Part shown: positions 9,572 to 17,452 of the stretch, one piece after another
Layout: each line of letters opens with the position of its first letter
How positions within the stretch are numbered: the stretch's first letter is position 1
Source: Buttiauxella izardii
GTDB lineage: Bacteria; Pseudomonadota; Gammaproteobacteria; Enterobacterales; Enterobacteriaceae
Reading direction: 5' to 3'
NCBI RefSeq assembly: GCF_003601925.1
Contig: NZ_QZWH01000008.1
Location: 1-64,000, forward strand
DNA length: 64,000 nt
Notes under the pieces: generated by a model
Told to the model about the DNA's origin: nothing
Seen by the model: the letters and a program-made list of their open reading frames with translations, nothing else
The model's database searches: none
Position numbers and translations under genes: made by a program

Positions 9572-9654
9572 CAAAAAACCCCGCTGGTGAGGCGAGGTCT
9601 TTTGTTTTTACTGCATAGTGCCTGTTTTTACGTAGCACGCCTGGCAATATCAAC
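9572..9654 (-). ncRNA. istR: IstR-type antisense sRNA opposite-facing tisB (candidate)
   Basis: On the minus strand a promoter-like pair TTGCGC (9689-9684), 17 bp, TATATT (9666-9661) leads into about 80 bases that end in a good intrinsic terminator. Its stem pairs GACCTCGC with GCGGGGTT (one G-U) and is followed by six T, at 9603-9572. Position and orientation, divergent and upstream of tisB, are those of E. coli IstR-1, the 75-nt RNA that blocks tisB translation. Only short complementarities to the tisB leader are obvious by eye (AGTGCCT, CCTGGC), so the pairing region is not proven. Confidence 0.6.
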
Positions 9655-9757
9655 CCACAAAATATACGACGAAACACATGTTCGCGCAAATACTTGCTGA
9701 TAATTTGAGCGTCATTTAACTCTTTATCCTGGGAAGCTGCTCGCATTTTTATCATTT

Positions 9758-9781
9758 TACTGTTTATTTATACAGTATAAT
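9758..9781 (+). promoter_or_regulatory. LexA box overlapping the tisB promoter
   Basis: TACTGTTTATTTATACAGTA (9758-9777) has the CTGT-N8-ACAG core of LexA operators and is close to the ideal SOS box. It overlaps the -10 hexamer TATAAT (9776-9781). A start site near 9788 is expected, so transcription should be repressed by LexA and induced by DNA damage. Confidence 0.92.
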
Positions 9782-9980
9782 AGATATACTCGATGTGTTG
9801 ATGAGGATCTGCTCTGAGGCCGCAAACCGCCGCGCAATTCAAGTCCTGGCTGAAACGGGTGGTGCCGTCAGTGCCTTAACCTCGGAGGGGCACGTCTGGA
9901 AATATCAACAAATTCAGCTGGCTACAGGCAGCGGAAAGGCTCGTCGGCTGGCAGTGCTCCTGGCCACAGGAGAAAAGCGT

Positions 9981-10070
9981 ATGGGCTTGATGGAACTGGC
10001 AATTTTGTTTCTGAAACTCATGGTTGCGCTGCTGCAACTGCTTGAAGTCGCCATGAAATACTTTAAGTAA
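9981..10070 (+). CDS. tisB: SOS-induced membrane toxin TisB
   Basis: 29 aa: MGLMELAILFLKLMVALLQL then LEVAMKYFK. It matches E. coli TisB (also 29 aa) in length and pattern, an amphipathic hydrophobic helix with Lys at the end. TisB inserts in the inner membrane, dissipates the proton-motive force and promotes persister formation. Ribosome site AGGAGAAAAGCGT. The frame is open upstream to 9795 without a stop, but E. coli TisB is made only from the internal start. The mRNA leader from ~9788 to 9980 matches the long regulated leader of tisAB. emrD follows, as in E. coli. Confidence 0.93.
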   Translation: MGLMELAILFLKLMVALLQLLEVAMKYFK

Positions 10071-10092
10071 TTCACGGCCTTTAAGTCGCACC

Positions 10093-10121
10093 AAAGGGAG
10101 GCGGGAAACCGCCTCCCTTTT
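10093..10121 (+). terminator. Terminator of tisB
   Basis: A perfect 12-bp stem, AAAGGGAGGCGG, GAAA loop, CCGCCTCCCTTT, runs into a T-run 23 bases after the tisB stop. Confidence 0.9.
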
Positions 10122-10229
10122 ATAAATCTCTGCTGCCGTTTCGGCTGGCAACATAAATTGCCGTTCAGGCTTTACAGGCTGCCATTTTCGCGGTGTTTAA
10201 AATGCATGTCACCCAATGGCTTCCCTTTC

Positions 10230-10307
10230 GTTATGTGGTAGATTCCTCTCGATTTTTAGAGGCTGTCAGTTTTATAAACTGACAACAGGCACCATTCGCC
10301 ACATAAC
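10230..10307 (+). promoter_or_regulatory. Three-way-junction-like structured leader before emrD
   Basis: A 9-bp outer stem GTTATGTGG (10230-10238) with CCACATAAC (10299-10307) encloses two adjacent hairpins. The first is CCTCT/AGAGG with an 8-base loop (10245-10262). The second is TGTCAGTTT/AAACTGACA with a 3-base loop (10264-10284). All three helices are perfectly paired. The outer stem closes 12 bases before the emrD start, whose own ribosome site is poor. It could be a regulatory RNA or a small inverted-repeat element. Confidence 0.5.
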
Positions 10308-10319
10308 AAACCTAAGAAA

Positions 10320-11504
10320 ATGAAAAAACTCGCCAATATCCACCTGCTGATGATGTTGATTCTGCTGGTTGCCGTCGGGCAAATGACGCAAACCATTTAT
10401 ATTCCGTCGATTCCCGATATGGCCCACGACTTTGGCGTGCGCAGCGGTGCAATTCAGCAAGTGATGGCCGCGTATTTGCTGACTTATGGCATATCACAAC
10501 TTATCTACGGGCCGATTTCCGACCGTATTGGTCGCCGTCCGGTGATTTTGGTGGGCATGAGCATTTTTATCCTCGCCACACTTTGGGCGCTGTTTACCAC
10601 TAACTTAACCGCGCTGGTCATTGCCAGTGCATTGCAAGGAATGGGGACGGGCGTGGCAGGCGTGATGGCGCGAACCATGCCGCGCGACCTCTACGAAGGC
10701 GCATCGCTTCGCTCCGCCAATAGCTTGTTAAACATGGGGATTCTGGTCAGCCCGCTATTGGCTCCGGTGATTGGCGGAATGCTCGATTCGGTATGGGGCT
10801 GGCGGGCCTGTTACGGGTTCCTGCTGGTGCTGTGTGCGATTGTTGCATTTTGCATGTTGCGCTGGCTGCCGGAAACGCGCCCGGTGCAGGAAAAACCGCA
10901 ACGGCTGCTTGCGAGCTATAAAGCGCTGCTCGGCAGCGGTTCGTTTAATTGCTATTTGCTGATGCTGGTTGGCGGTCTGGCGGGCGTGGCGGTGTTTGAA
11001 GCCTGTTCCGGCGTATTGATGGGCGGCGTGCTGGGGCTGAATGGTGTGGTGGTAAGTATTCTGTTTATTCTGCCTATTCCGGCGGCGTTTTTCGGTTCCT
11101 GGTACGCGGGGCGGCAAAACGCGCGTTTCTCGTCGCTGATGTGGCAAGCGGTTTTGAGCTGCCTGTTTGCGGGCATTTTAATGTGGATTCCAGGCTGGTT
11201 CGGCGTGATGAATATCTGGACGCTATTAGTGCCTGCCGCGCTGTTCTTCTTCGGCGCGGGCATGTTGTTCCCGCTGGCGACCAGCGGCGCAATGGAGCCG
11301 TTTCCATTCCTGGCAGGCACCGCCGGAGCGTTAGTGGGTGGGTTGCAGAATATCGGTTCCGGGGCGATGGCGTGGTTTTCTGCGTTGCTGCCACAAACCG
11401 GGCAGTTCAGCCTCGGCATGTTAATGACCGCAATGGGAGTGCTGATTTTGTTCTGCTGGCTGCCGCTGGCGCATCGTTTCCAGCAGCATGGGGAAGCGGT
11501 GTAG
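10320..11504 (+). CDS. emrD: Multidrug efflux MFS transporter EmrD
   Basis: 394 aa, the E. coli length, with twelve membrane segments. It belongs to the DHA1 drug:H+ antiporters. The motif A region GPISDRIGRRPVIL near residue 63 and the motif C-like GILVSPLLAPVIGG near 140 are clear. E. coli EmrD exports uncouplers and detergents. The start at 10320 has only a weak ribosome site (CTAAGAAA). It follows tisB as in E. coli, but the downstream neighbours differ. Confidence 0.95.
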   Translation: MKKLANIHLLMMLILLVAVGQMTQTIYIPSIPDMAHDFGVRSGAIQQVMAAYLLTYGISQLIYGPISDRIGRRPVILVGMSIFILATLWALFTTNLTALVIASALQGMGTGVAGVMARTMPRDLYEGASLRSANSLLNMGILVSPLLAPVIGGMLDSVWGWRACYGFLLVLCAIVAFCMLRWLPETRPVQEKPQRLLASYKALLGSGSFNCYLLMLVGGLAGVAVFEACSGVLMGGVLGLNGVVVSILFILPIPAAFFGSWYAGRQNARFSSLMWQAVLSCLFAGILMWIPGWFGVMNIWTLLVPAALFFFGAGMLFPLATSGAMEPFPFLAGTAGALVGGLQNIGSGAMAWFSALLPQTGQFSLGMLMTAMGVLILFCWLPLAHRFQQHGEAV

Positions 11505-11511
11505 GTTTTTT

Positions 11512-11595
11512 ACCCTCGCCCCGGCCCTCTCCCGTGGGGAGAGGGAGAATACCGATCAATTCCCCCTCCAGGGGGAGAGGGTTAGGGTGAGGGCG
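11512..11595. repeat. Intergenic palindromic repeat of the CCCTCTCCC/GGGAGAGGG type
   Basis: CCCTCGCCCC...CCCTCTCCC is followed by GGGGAGAGG, a short middle, then a second CCCCCTC/GGGGGAGAGGG hairpin and TTAGGGTGAGGGCG, which mirrors the left end. It sits between convergent emrD and the ABC ATPase gene and probably acts as a two-way transcription stop. Related fragments occur at 49141 and 58268. Confidence 0.7.
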
Positions 11596-11599
11596 AAAC

Positions 11600-12322
11600 T
11601 TAAAGCACCTTACTCAAAAACTCTTTAGTACGCGGGTTTGTCGGGTTGCTGAACAATTGCGACGGCGGCCCTTGCTCCTGAATCACGCCCTGGTCGATAA
11701 ACACCACACGGTCGGCCACTTCACGGGCAAAGCCCATTTCGTGCGTCACGATAACCATCGTCATCCCTTCCAGAGCGAGCTGCTTCATCACCGCCAGCAC
11801 TTCGCCGACCAGTTCAGGGTCGAGGGCAGAAGTCGGTTCATCAAACAGAATAATCGACGGCTCCATGGCCAGTGCGCGGGCAATCGCTACACGCTGCTGT
11901 TGCCCGCCGGAAAGGCTTGAAGGCCAGGCGTCGATTTTGTCGATCAGCCCCACTTTTTGCAGCAGCTTTTCGGCCCGCGAAACCGCTTCGGCCTTCGACA
12001 AACCTTTGAGCGTCATCGGTGCCATGGTCAGGTTTTCTAAAACCGTCATATGCGGGAACAAGTTAAAACGCTGGAACACCATGCCGACGCCAGAACGCAG
12101 CGTATTGAGGTTGGTTTTCGGGTCGTGAACCGCATAACCGTTCACCACCACTTCACCACCGTCGGGTTTTTCCAGCGCGTTCAGGCAACGCAAAAAGGTA
12201 CTTTTCCCGGAACCGGATGGACCAATCACACACACCACTTCTTGCGGCGCGATATCACACGAAATGCCGCGCAGCACATGGGTTTTGCCAAACTGTTTCT
12301 GTAAATCGTTAACGTGAATCAC
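11600..12322 (-). CDS. Polar amino acid ABC transporter, ATP-binding protein
   Basis: 240 aa, GlnQ/HisP/ArtP-type ATPase. Walker A GPSGSGKS (~34-41), signature [10 protein letters not shown] (~135-144), Walker [13 protein letters not shown] (~157) and switch His in VTHEMGF. It energises import through the permease gene just upstream, with which it overlaps by 14 bases. Part of a minus-strand operon binding protein, permease, ATPase. Which amino acid is carried cannot be read from the ATPase. Confidence 0.93.
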   Translation of the reverse strand: MIHVNDLQKQFGKTHVLRGISCDIAPQEVVCVIGPSGSGKSTFLRCLNALEKPDGGEVVVNGYAVHDPKTNLNTLRSGVGMVFQRFNLFPHMTVLENLTMAPMTLKGLSKAEAVSRAEKLLQKVGLIDKIDAWPSSLSGGQQQRVAIARALAMEPSIILFDEPTSALDPELVGEVLAVMKQLALEGMTMVIVTHEMGFAREVADRVVFIDQGVIQEQGPPSQLFSNPTNPRTKEFLSKVL

Positions 12323-13073
12323 TTTTGCCCAACCTCTTTTCCATGTGTTGCACCATTAGCGAAAGCAGGAACGTCAGCACCCAATAAACCAGAGAGATCG
12401 TCAGGTACGGTTCCCAATAAGTCGCATACGCGCCAGAAACCGTTCTTGCTGCATAGGCCAAATCAGCCAGGCCAATCGCCGAAGCCAGTGAAGAATCCTT
12501 CACAATGGCGATAGCGTTATTGCCCAGCGGCGGCAGGATGCGGCGGAAAGCCTGCGGCAAAATCACTTTGCGCATCGTTTTGCCCCAGCCCATTCCCAGC
12601 GCTCGCGAAGCTTCCATTTGGCCTTTGTCGATGGACTGAATCCCCGCGCGGAAAATTTCCGAAACGTATGCCCCGGCGTTCAGCGTAATCGCCACTACGC
12701 ACGAGAGAAACGCGCCGTATTCCGAGCGCAACATGCGGGCAAAATCCACCGACATCAGCCCGCTGGTGACTAACATACCGTCGCGCGGGTTAATAAACAG
12801 CGGCACCAGCGCGAAGTGAACCACCATGATTTGCACAAACAGCGGCGTGCCACGAAATGCACTCACGTAAACACGCACCGGCCATTGCACCGCATAACGC
12901 AGCACATGTTTCCACGGGCCATCTTCAGCATGCGCCATACGACCCAGCCCGAGCAGCAAGCCCCAGGTGGTGCCTAAAATTACGCAGATGATGGTGCACT
13001 TGATGGTCATGATCGCGCCCTGCATAAATAACGGCGCGTATTCTGAGATTATCTCCCAGCGAAATCCGGTCAT
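12309..13073 (-). CDS. Polar amino acid ABC transporter, permease
   Basis: 254 aa with five to six hydrophobic segments and the EAA loop [20 protein letters not shown] in which the ATPase docks. HisM/GlnP family. It starts behind AAGGACAGGT. A single permease gene suggests a homodimer. Part of the operon 13896-11600. Confidence 0.92.
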   Translation of the reverse strand: MTGFRWEIISEYAPLFMQGAIMTIKCTIICVILGTTWGLLLGLGRMAHAEDGPWKHVLRYAVQWPVRVYVSAFRGTPLFVQIMVVHFALVPLFINPRDGMLVTSGLMSVDFARMLRSEYGAFLSCVVAITLNAGAYVSEIFRAGIQSIDKGQMEASRALGMGWGKTMRKVILPQAFRRILPPLGNNAIAIVKDSSLASAIGLADLAYAARTVSGAYATYWEPYLTISLVYWVLTFLLSLMVQHMEKRLGKSDSR

Positions 13074-13086
13074 ACCTGTCCTTGTT

Positions 13087-13103
13087 GGGGCCGAAACGGC
13101 CCC
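13087..13103 (-). terminator. Intercistronic hairpin after the binding-protein gene
   Basis: GGGGCCG, AAA, CGGCCCC lies between the binding-protein stop and the permease start, without a T-run. Such hairpins commonly protect the upstream message and lower downstream expression, giving excess binding protein. Confidence 0.6.
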
Positions 13104-13116
13104 GAGTCATGCGAAA

Positions 13117-13896
13117 TTATTCAGCGGGGAGGGTTGGAACGTTGCTATCAAACCACGTGGAATAGATTTTTGCGTAAGTCCCGTCGGCAACGATTTTCTT
13201 TAGGCCGGCGTTAATTTTACCCAGTAGTTCCTGGTTGTCTTTCGCCACGGCGATGCCGAAATACTGGCGTTCAAATTTATCGTCTTTGACCGCTTTCAGT
13301 GCTTTTTCAGGATGGGATTTGATGTAGTACTTCACCACGCCAACGTCGCCAACAGCGGCGTCGATACCGTCTTCAGCCAGTTCTTGCAGCATCAACGGCG
13401 TGTTATCAAAACGTTTGATGTCGGTGCTGTTTTTACCCAGCGTTTCGGAAACCACTGTATCGCCCGCGCTGGAATTCACCACGCCGACTTTCTTACCTTT
13501 CAGCGCGTTAACAGAATCCACTTTGGAATCATTTGGAACCACAATGGATTGTTCAGCCGGGAAGTAAGGCGCAGAAAAATCAACCATCGCTTTACGCTTA
13601 TCGGTGATGGTAATACCGGAAATAATGATGTCGCGATCGCCAGAATTCAGGGTGGCGAAAATGCCTTCCCACGGCGTATTAACCAGTTTGATATCAAAAC
13701 CTTCGGCTTTGGCGATGGCTTTGATGATGTCGATATCAAAACCTTCCAGTTGTTTCTGGCTGTTTTCAAACTCAAATGGGCGATAAGTGCCACCAGAGCC
13801 AACGACATAAGTCTGCTGCGCGGCATAAGCGGAAGTGAGAACGGTGGAAACCATGCATCCGGCTAAAAGAACTGTCCTGGCTAACATCCTTAACAT
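13117..13896 (-). CDS. Polar amino acid ABC transporter, periplasmic binding protein
   Basis: 259 aa. Signal peptide ending in TSAYA-AQQ, then a type-II periplasmic binding fold with the family signatures GGTYRPFEF and LEGFDIDIIKAIAKAEGF and a late DGTYAKIYSTWF. Closest in pattern to the GlnH/HisJ/ArtJ group. ATG at 13896 behind CAGGAG. It is the first gene of the operon, so regulation should act in 13897-14057, where an AT-rich imperfect palindrome (TATGCA...TGCATA) is seen. The ligand is not known. Confidence 0.9.
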   Translation of the reverse strand: MLRMLARTVLLAGCMVSTVLTSAYAAQQTYVVGSGGTYRPFEFENSQKQLEGFDIDIIKAIAKAEGFDIKLVNTPWEGIFATLNSGDRDIIISGITITDKRKAMVDFSAPYFPAEQSIVVPNDSKVDSVNALKGKKVGVVNSSAGDTVVSETLGKNSTDIKRFDNTPLMLQELAEDGIDAAVGDVGVVKYYIKSHPEKALKAVKDDKFERQYFGIAVAKDNQELLGKINAGLKKIVADGTYAKIYSTWFDSNVPTLPAE

Positions 13897-14057
13897 GTGA
13901 CGCTCCTGATGAATTATTTATGCATTTAATTTGCATAAAAATACAGAATTTAACGGAGCGCGGCAACTAGAAATCTTGGCTGAGAATCTATCTTTTGATT
14001 TAACACCTCAATTTGAGGCGATTGCCGCCGGGGAACCGCGGCAGTTGGAAGAAGCAG

Positions 14058-14085
14058 AGATGCCCGCTTTCGCAGGCATCTTTTT
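14058..14085. terminator. Hairpin 3' of yidE with T-run on the plus strand
   Basis: AGATGCC (14058-14064) pairs with GGCATCT (14075-14081), followed by TTTT on the plus strand. It lies 4 bases after the yidE stop, so it may end yidE transcripts, but the better T-tract faces the other way. See findings. Confidence 0.6.
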
Positions 14086-14089
14086 CGCC

Positions 14090-15745
14090 TCAAACCCAGA
14101 AAATAACCGCCAAAAGTTGCGGTGTGATGATGCGCAGGAACATCACCAGCGGGTAAACCGTGGCGTAAGAGAGTGCCGCCGCGCCGCTGGTCGCATGTAA
14201 GCCGTTGGCGAAAGCCAGCGCTGGCGGGTCAGTCATCGAACCTGCCAACATGCCGCACAGCGTCAGGTAATTCATTTTGGCGAGCAATCTGGCGACCAGC
14301 GCCGTGACCAGCAGCGGGATTCCGGTAATCAGAATGCCGTAACCAATCCAGCTGACACCGTCGCCATGCAGCAAAGTACCGATAAAATCCCCGCCCGATT
14401 TCAGGCCAACGACCGCCAAAAACAGCACAATCCCCAGCTCACGCAATGCAAGGTTGGCGCTCGGTGGCATAAACCAATACAGCGTGCCGATGCTGCCGAT
14501 TCGCCCAAGAATGATCGCCATAATCAGCGGCCCGCCTGCCAACCCGAGGCGCAACGCAACCGGGAACCCCGGAATAAACAGTGGGATAGAACCCAGCAAA
14601 ACGCCCAGCCCGATGCCAATAAAGACCGGCAGCATTTGCACCTGCTGGAGTTTTTGCTGCGCGTTGCCCACTTCTGCGGCTACCGCCTCGATAGATTCCG
14701 GGCGGCCCACCAGATTGAGGATATCGCCAAATTGCAGGCTGGCATTGTGGCTTGCCACCAGTTCGATGCCCGCACGATTCAGACGTGAGATAACCACGTC
14801 GTACTTTTGCTTAAAATGCAGGTCGCGGATTTTCTTGCCGAGCACTTTTTCATTGGTCACCACCACGCGTTCAACCCGCAGATCGGTGCCGCGCGTGGAA
14901 AGCGAGGTATCCACTTGCTGACCGATCACCAACAAAGCAGAGTGCAGATCTTTTTCCTGGCCGACGAGGTGCAGTAAATCCCCGGTTTGAATCACGGTGC
15001 CGGGAGCCGGAACCATCAGCAATTCACCGCGTTTGAGACGCGAGCAAATAATGGTATCGCTGTTAAGAACGGGCACTTCCTGAATGGGCAACCCGTGGAG
15101 GTTTGGGTTGGAGACGCAGATGTTCATGGTTTGAAGTTGTGCGTGACTTTGCCCGGTGCTGCAATCAAAACTCTGCGCTTCTTGATCGACGTTAATGCGA
15201 AAAGCCATGCGAATGAGCCACATGGTGAGCAAAATTCCGCAAATGCCAAACGGATAAGCCATCGCATAGCTCATCCCCATTTTATCCACCAGCTGCGCAG
15301 GCGTGCCGAGATCGGTCAGTATTTGCTGACCCGCGCCCAGCGCAGGCGTGTTCGTCACCGCACCCGAGAAAATCCCCAGCACCACCGGCAGTGGAACGTC
15401 GAAAATTTTATAGATGAGTGCCGTGACCAGCGCGCCAATCACCACAATCAGTAACGCAAAAAGATTGAGGCGCAGGCCGGAAACACGCAAAGAAGAGAAA
15501 AAACCCGGCCCAACTTGAATGCCGATAGTGTAAACGAAGAGGATCAGGCCGAATTCTTGAATGAAATGAAGCATATCGCCATTCAGGTTTATGCCCGCCT
15601 GATTGACGAAGTGGCCGACGATAATCCCGCCGAACAGCACGCCTCCGATGCCAAACCCAACGCCGCGAATTTTGATGTTACCAATCCACAGTCCAACAAC
15701 CGCGACCAATGCCAACATACTGACGGTTAACGCTATTCCACTCAT
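14090..15745 (-). CDS. yidE: Putative transporter YidE (AspT/YidE/YbjL family)
   Basis: 551 aa, near E. coli YidE (553). Two hydrophobic halves of about five segments each flank a cytoplasmic part containing two TrkA-C domains (~210-380, with GDLLHLVG and GDILNLVG). The two half-repeats are visible as [12 protein letters not shown] and [17 protein letters not shown]. The start at 15745 aligns with E. coli MSDIALTVS and has an AGGGA site. Substrate unknown. In E. coli it also sits beside ibpB. Confidence 0.93.
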   Translation of the reverse strand: MSGIALTVSMLALVAVVGLWIGNIKIRGVGFGIGGVLFGGIIVGHFVNQAGINLNGDMLHFIQEFGLILFVYTIGIQVGPGFFSSLRVSGLRLNLFALLIVVIGALVTALIYKIFDVPLPVVLGIFSGAVTNTPALGAGQQILTDLGTPAQLVDKMGMSYAMAYPFGICGILLTMWLIRMAFRINVDQEAQSFDCSTGQSHAQLQTMNICVSNPNLHGLPIQEVPVLNSDTIICSRLKRGELLMVPAPGTVIQTGDLLHLVGQEKDLHSALLVIGQQVDTSLSTRGTDLRVERVVVTNEKVLGKKIRDLHFKQKYDVVISRLNRAGIELVASHNASLQFGDILNLVGRPESIEAVAAEVGNAQQKLQQVQMLPVFIGIGLGVLLGSIPLFIPGFPVALRLGLAGGPLIMAIILGRIGSIGTLYWFMPPSANLALRELGIVLFLAVVGLKSGGDFIGTLLHGDGVSWIGYGILITGIPLLVTALVARLLAKMNYLTLCGMLAGSMTDPPALAFANGLHATSGAAALSYATVYPLVMFLRIITPQLLAVIFWV

Positions 15746-15824
15746 TGAAGAATTCCCTGTGAATAACATTATTGTTAACAAGGATTCTGGCAGAGAGCTG
15801 ACGGAGTTAATGGGGCGCAGAGCA

Positions 15825-15854
15825 CAAAAAAAGGCCCCATGAAATGGGGCCTAA
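15825..15854 (-). terminator. Terminator of the ibpAB operon
   Basis: On the minus strand AGGCCCCAT, TTC loop, ATGGGGCCT, then seven T. It lies 16 bases after the ibpB stop. Confidence 0.92.
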
Positions 15855-15869
15855 AGGGGACTTCAATTA

Positions 15870-16298
15870 TTAGCTATTGAGCGCCGGGCGTTCGCTGATA
15901 GCGATGCGTTTCGGAGCAACTTCTTCCGGGATTTCGCGTACCAGGTCGATGTGCAGCAGACCGTTAGTAAAGGTCGCGCCGGAGACTTTCATGTATTCCG
16001 CAAGGGTGAAGCTCAGGCTAAATGGCTGAGTCACTAACCCTTGATGCAGCCAGGTGGTCTCTTTTTCAGATTTTACCGGCGTCCCTTTCACGTTAAGACG
16101 CGTGCCCTCAAGCTCGATTTCAAGATCTTCCTGGCGGAACCCTGCCAGCGCAAGGGTAATGCGGTAATGGTTGTCATCGCCTTTTTCAATGTTGTAAGGC
16201 GGGAATGTCTGGCCTTCGCTGCTGGTTTGTAAGGCATTTGCCAGTTTGTCAAAACCGATCCATTGACGCAGCAGAGGTGATAAATCGTAGTTACGCAT
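15870..16298 (-). CDS. ibpB: Small heat-shock chaperone IbpB
   Basis: 142 aa, the E. coli length. Alpha-crystallin domain (~35-125) with N-terminal [20 protein letters not shown]. It co-assembles with IbpA on aggregating proteins and hands them to DnaK/ClpB. The ATG at 16298 lies behind AGGAGAATTAAC, and the upstream 51 bases of open frame are leader, not protein. Its ribosome site is folded into a ROSE-like hairpin. The C-terminus lacks the exact IEI of IbpA-type tails and reads [14 protein letters not shown]. Confidence 0.96.
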   Translation of the reverse strand: MRNYDLSPLLRQWIGFDKLANALQTSSEGQTFPPYNIEKGDDNHYRITLALAGFRQEDLEIELEGTRLNVKGTPVKSEKETTWLHQGLVTQPFSLSFTLAEYMKVSGATFTNGLLHIDLVREIPEEVAPKRIAISERPALNS

Positions 16299-16305
16299 GT
16301 TAATT

Positions 16306-16323
16306 CTCCTTCTTTGAAGCGAG
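16306..16323 (-). promoter_or_regulatory. ROSE-like RNA thermometer hairpin before ibpB
   Basis: On the minus strand CTC-G-CTTC-AAA-GAAG-GAG folds so that GAAGGAG, the ribosome site, pairs with CTCGCTTC and leaves one bulged G opposite it. The bulged G within the anti-Shine-Dalgarno strand is the hallmark of ROSE elements. Confidence 0.75.
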
Positions 16324-16400
16324 TTAAGCCTTCGGCTCCCTGTCGGCAAGCCGGGGTCTGAGTAAATTTTGGTGTGGGCCGCGCGCGGCGACCCGCAGAA

Positions 16401-16814
16401 TTAGTTAATTTCGATACGGCGTGGTTTCATCGCTTCTGGAATCACGCGTTCCAGATCGATGTACAGCAGGCCGTTAACCAGGTTAGCGCCACGGATGTGG
16501 ATATTTTCCGCTAACTGGAATTTGCGTTCGAAGTTGCGTTCAGCAATCCCCTGATAAAGATACGTGCGATCGGTTTGTGCGTTTGCATGCGCACCTTTCA
16601 CCACCAGCAAGTTATCCTGGGCTGTGATTTCCAGTTCGCTTTCAGCGAAACCGGCCACTGCAATGGCAATGCGGTAGTGGTTTTCATCAACCAATTCAAC
16701 ATTGTATGGAGGATAACCGCCGTTGCTCTGGTTCTGGCTGTTTTCCAGCGAATTGAACAGACGATCAAACCCAATGGCCGAACGGTAAAGCGGGGATAAG
16801 TCGAAATTACGCAT
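16401..16814 (-). CDS. ibpA: Small heat-shock chaperone IbpA
   Basis: 137 aa, the E. coli length. Alpha-crystallin domain with a C-terminal motif RRIEIN that docks between subunits. It binds denatured proteins and, in E. coli, also represses ibp translation by binding its own leader. First gene of ibpAB: the 102-base gap to ibpB holds a second thermometer. A sigma32-type promoter lies ~110-140 bases upstream. Confidence 0.97.
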   Translation of the reverse strand: MRNFDLSPLYRSAIGFDRLFNSLENSQNQSNGGYPPYNVELVDENHYRIAIAVAGFAESELEITAQDNLLVVKGAHANAQTDRTYLYQGIAERNFERKFQLAENIHIRGANLVNGLLYIDLERVIPEAMKPRRIEIN

Positions 16815-16823
16815 AAATTAAAA

Positions 16824-16841
16824 CTCCTGATAATCAGCGAG
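16824..16841 (-). promoter_or_regulatory. ROSE-like RNA thermometer hairpin before ibpA
   Basis: On the minus strand CTC-G-CTGA-TTA-TCAG-GAG: the ribosome site CAGGAG is paired, with a single bulged G on the opposite strand. It has the same architecture as the ibpB hairpin but different stem sequence. Confidence 0.8.
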
Positions 16842-16920
16842 AATCAAACATTGCCTTCCATCATGGACAGGCTTCAGGAACCAAGTACCCTTACGGCGTA
16901 CTTTCATTGGCTACATTCCT

Positions 16921-16952
16921 AAAATCGGTGCTGAATAACGCTTTTCAAGGGG
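16921..16952 (-). promoter_or_regulatory. Sigma32 (heat-shock) promoter of ibpAB
   Basis: On the minus strand CCCCTTGAAA (16952-16943), 12 bases, then CACCGATTTT (16930-16921). This resembles the RpoH consensus CTTGAAA with a C-rich CCCCATNT-like -10. Confidence 0.7.
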
Positions 16953-17131
16953 CGATGAGGAAATTTTTTGCAGCATTGGGTGTCTGTACATAGACTGAAT
17001 GGGGTGTAAACCAGATTAATCTGCGATAGCCGCCACAGAGTGGCAAACGCACAGTTTTTATTCTCTGCACGGGTGATATAACCCGGTGCAGCCAGGCCGG
17101 AAATGGCCCTTATCAACGAAAATTAATAGTA

Positions 17132-17452
17132 ATGATGAAAAGCTATCTTCCAACAATCATTCTGGGCAGCGGTCTTCTGACAGTCAGCGGATGTTCAAGT
17201 GTTATGACTCACACGGGTGGGCAAGAGGGAACCTATCCCGGCACTCGGGCAAGCTACGAAATGCTCACCGACAGCGAAACGAGCTGGGGCTACAAGCCAT
17301 TTGTCGCGCTTGATATGCCGTTTACCGCCGTGGCGGATACCGTGCTGTTGCCGTGGGATCTGTTCCGTACCGATAAATCTCTTAAATCCAGAGTTGAAGC
17401 TAGCGAGAGCAAGAATCTGGCCACCAATTCTGTAATCCCGCCAGTTCAGTAA
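17132..17452 (+). CDS. yidQ: YceK/YidQ family lipoprotein
   Basis: 106 aa. Lipobox LTVSGC (Cys21), then the family motifs HTGGQEGTYPGTRASYEM and ALDMPFTAVADTVLLPWD. Similar to E. coli YidQ (110 aa), also found between ibpAB and yidR. Two adjacent ATG codons (17132 and 17135) are possible starts, and neither has a strong ribosome site. The stop abuts the convergent yidR stop. A GC-rich hairpin (CTGCACGGGT/ACCCGGTGCAG, 17067-17093) precedes it. Function unknown. Confidence 0.9.
   Translation: MMKSYLPTIILGSGLLTVSGCSSVMTHTGGQEGTYPGTRASYEMLTDSETSWGYKPFVALDMPFTAVADTVLLPWDLFRTDKSLKSRVEASESKNLATNSVIPPVQ

Noticed and set aside
9795-9980. N-terminal extension of TisB (91-aa frame)
   Set aside because: TisB in E. 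coli is 29 aa and starts at the internal ATG with its own ribosome site. The upstream part is the regulated leader. It is noted as an oddity only.
13897-13935. ArgR boxes before the amino acid transporter
   Set aside because: The AT-rich palindrome fits the ArgR consensus at only about half of the fixed positions.
13931-14200. 89-aa plus-strand frame between the binding-protein gene and yidE
   Set aside because: Runs through a terminator hairpin and into yidE antisense. Composition is not protein-like, so the region was described as a possible sRNA instead.
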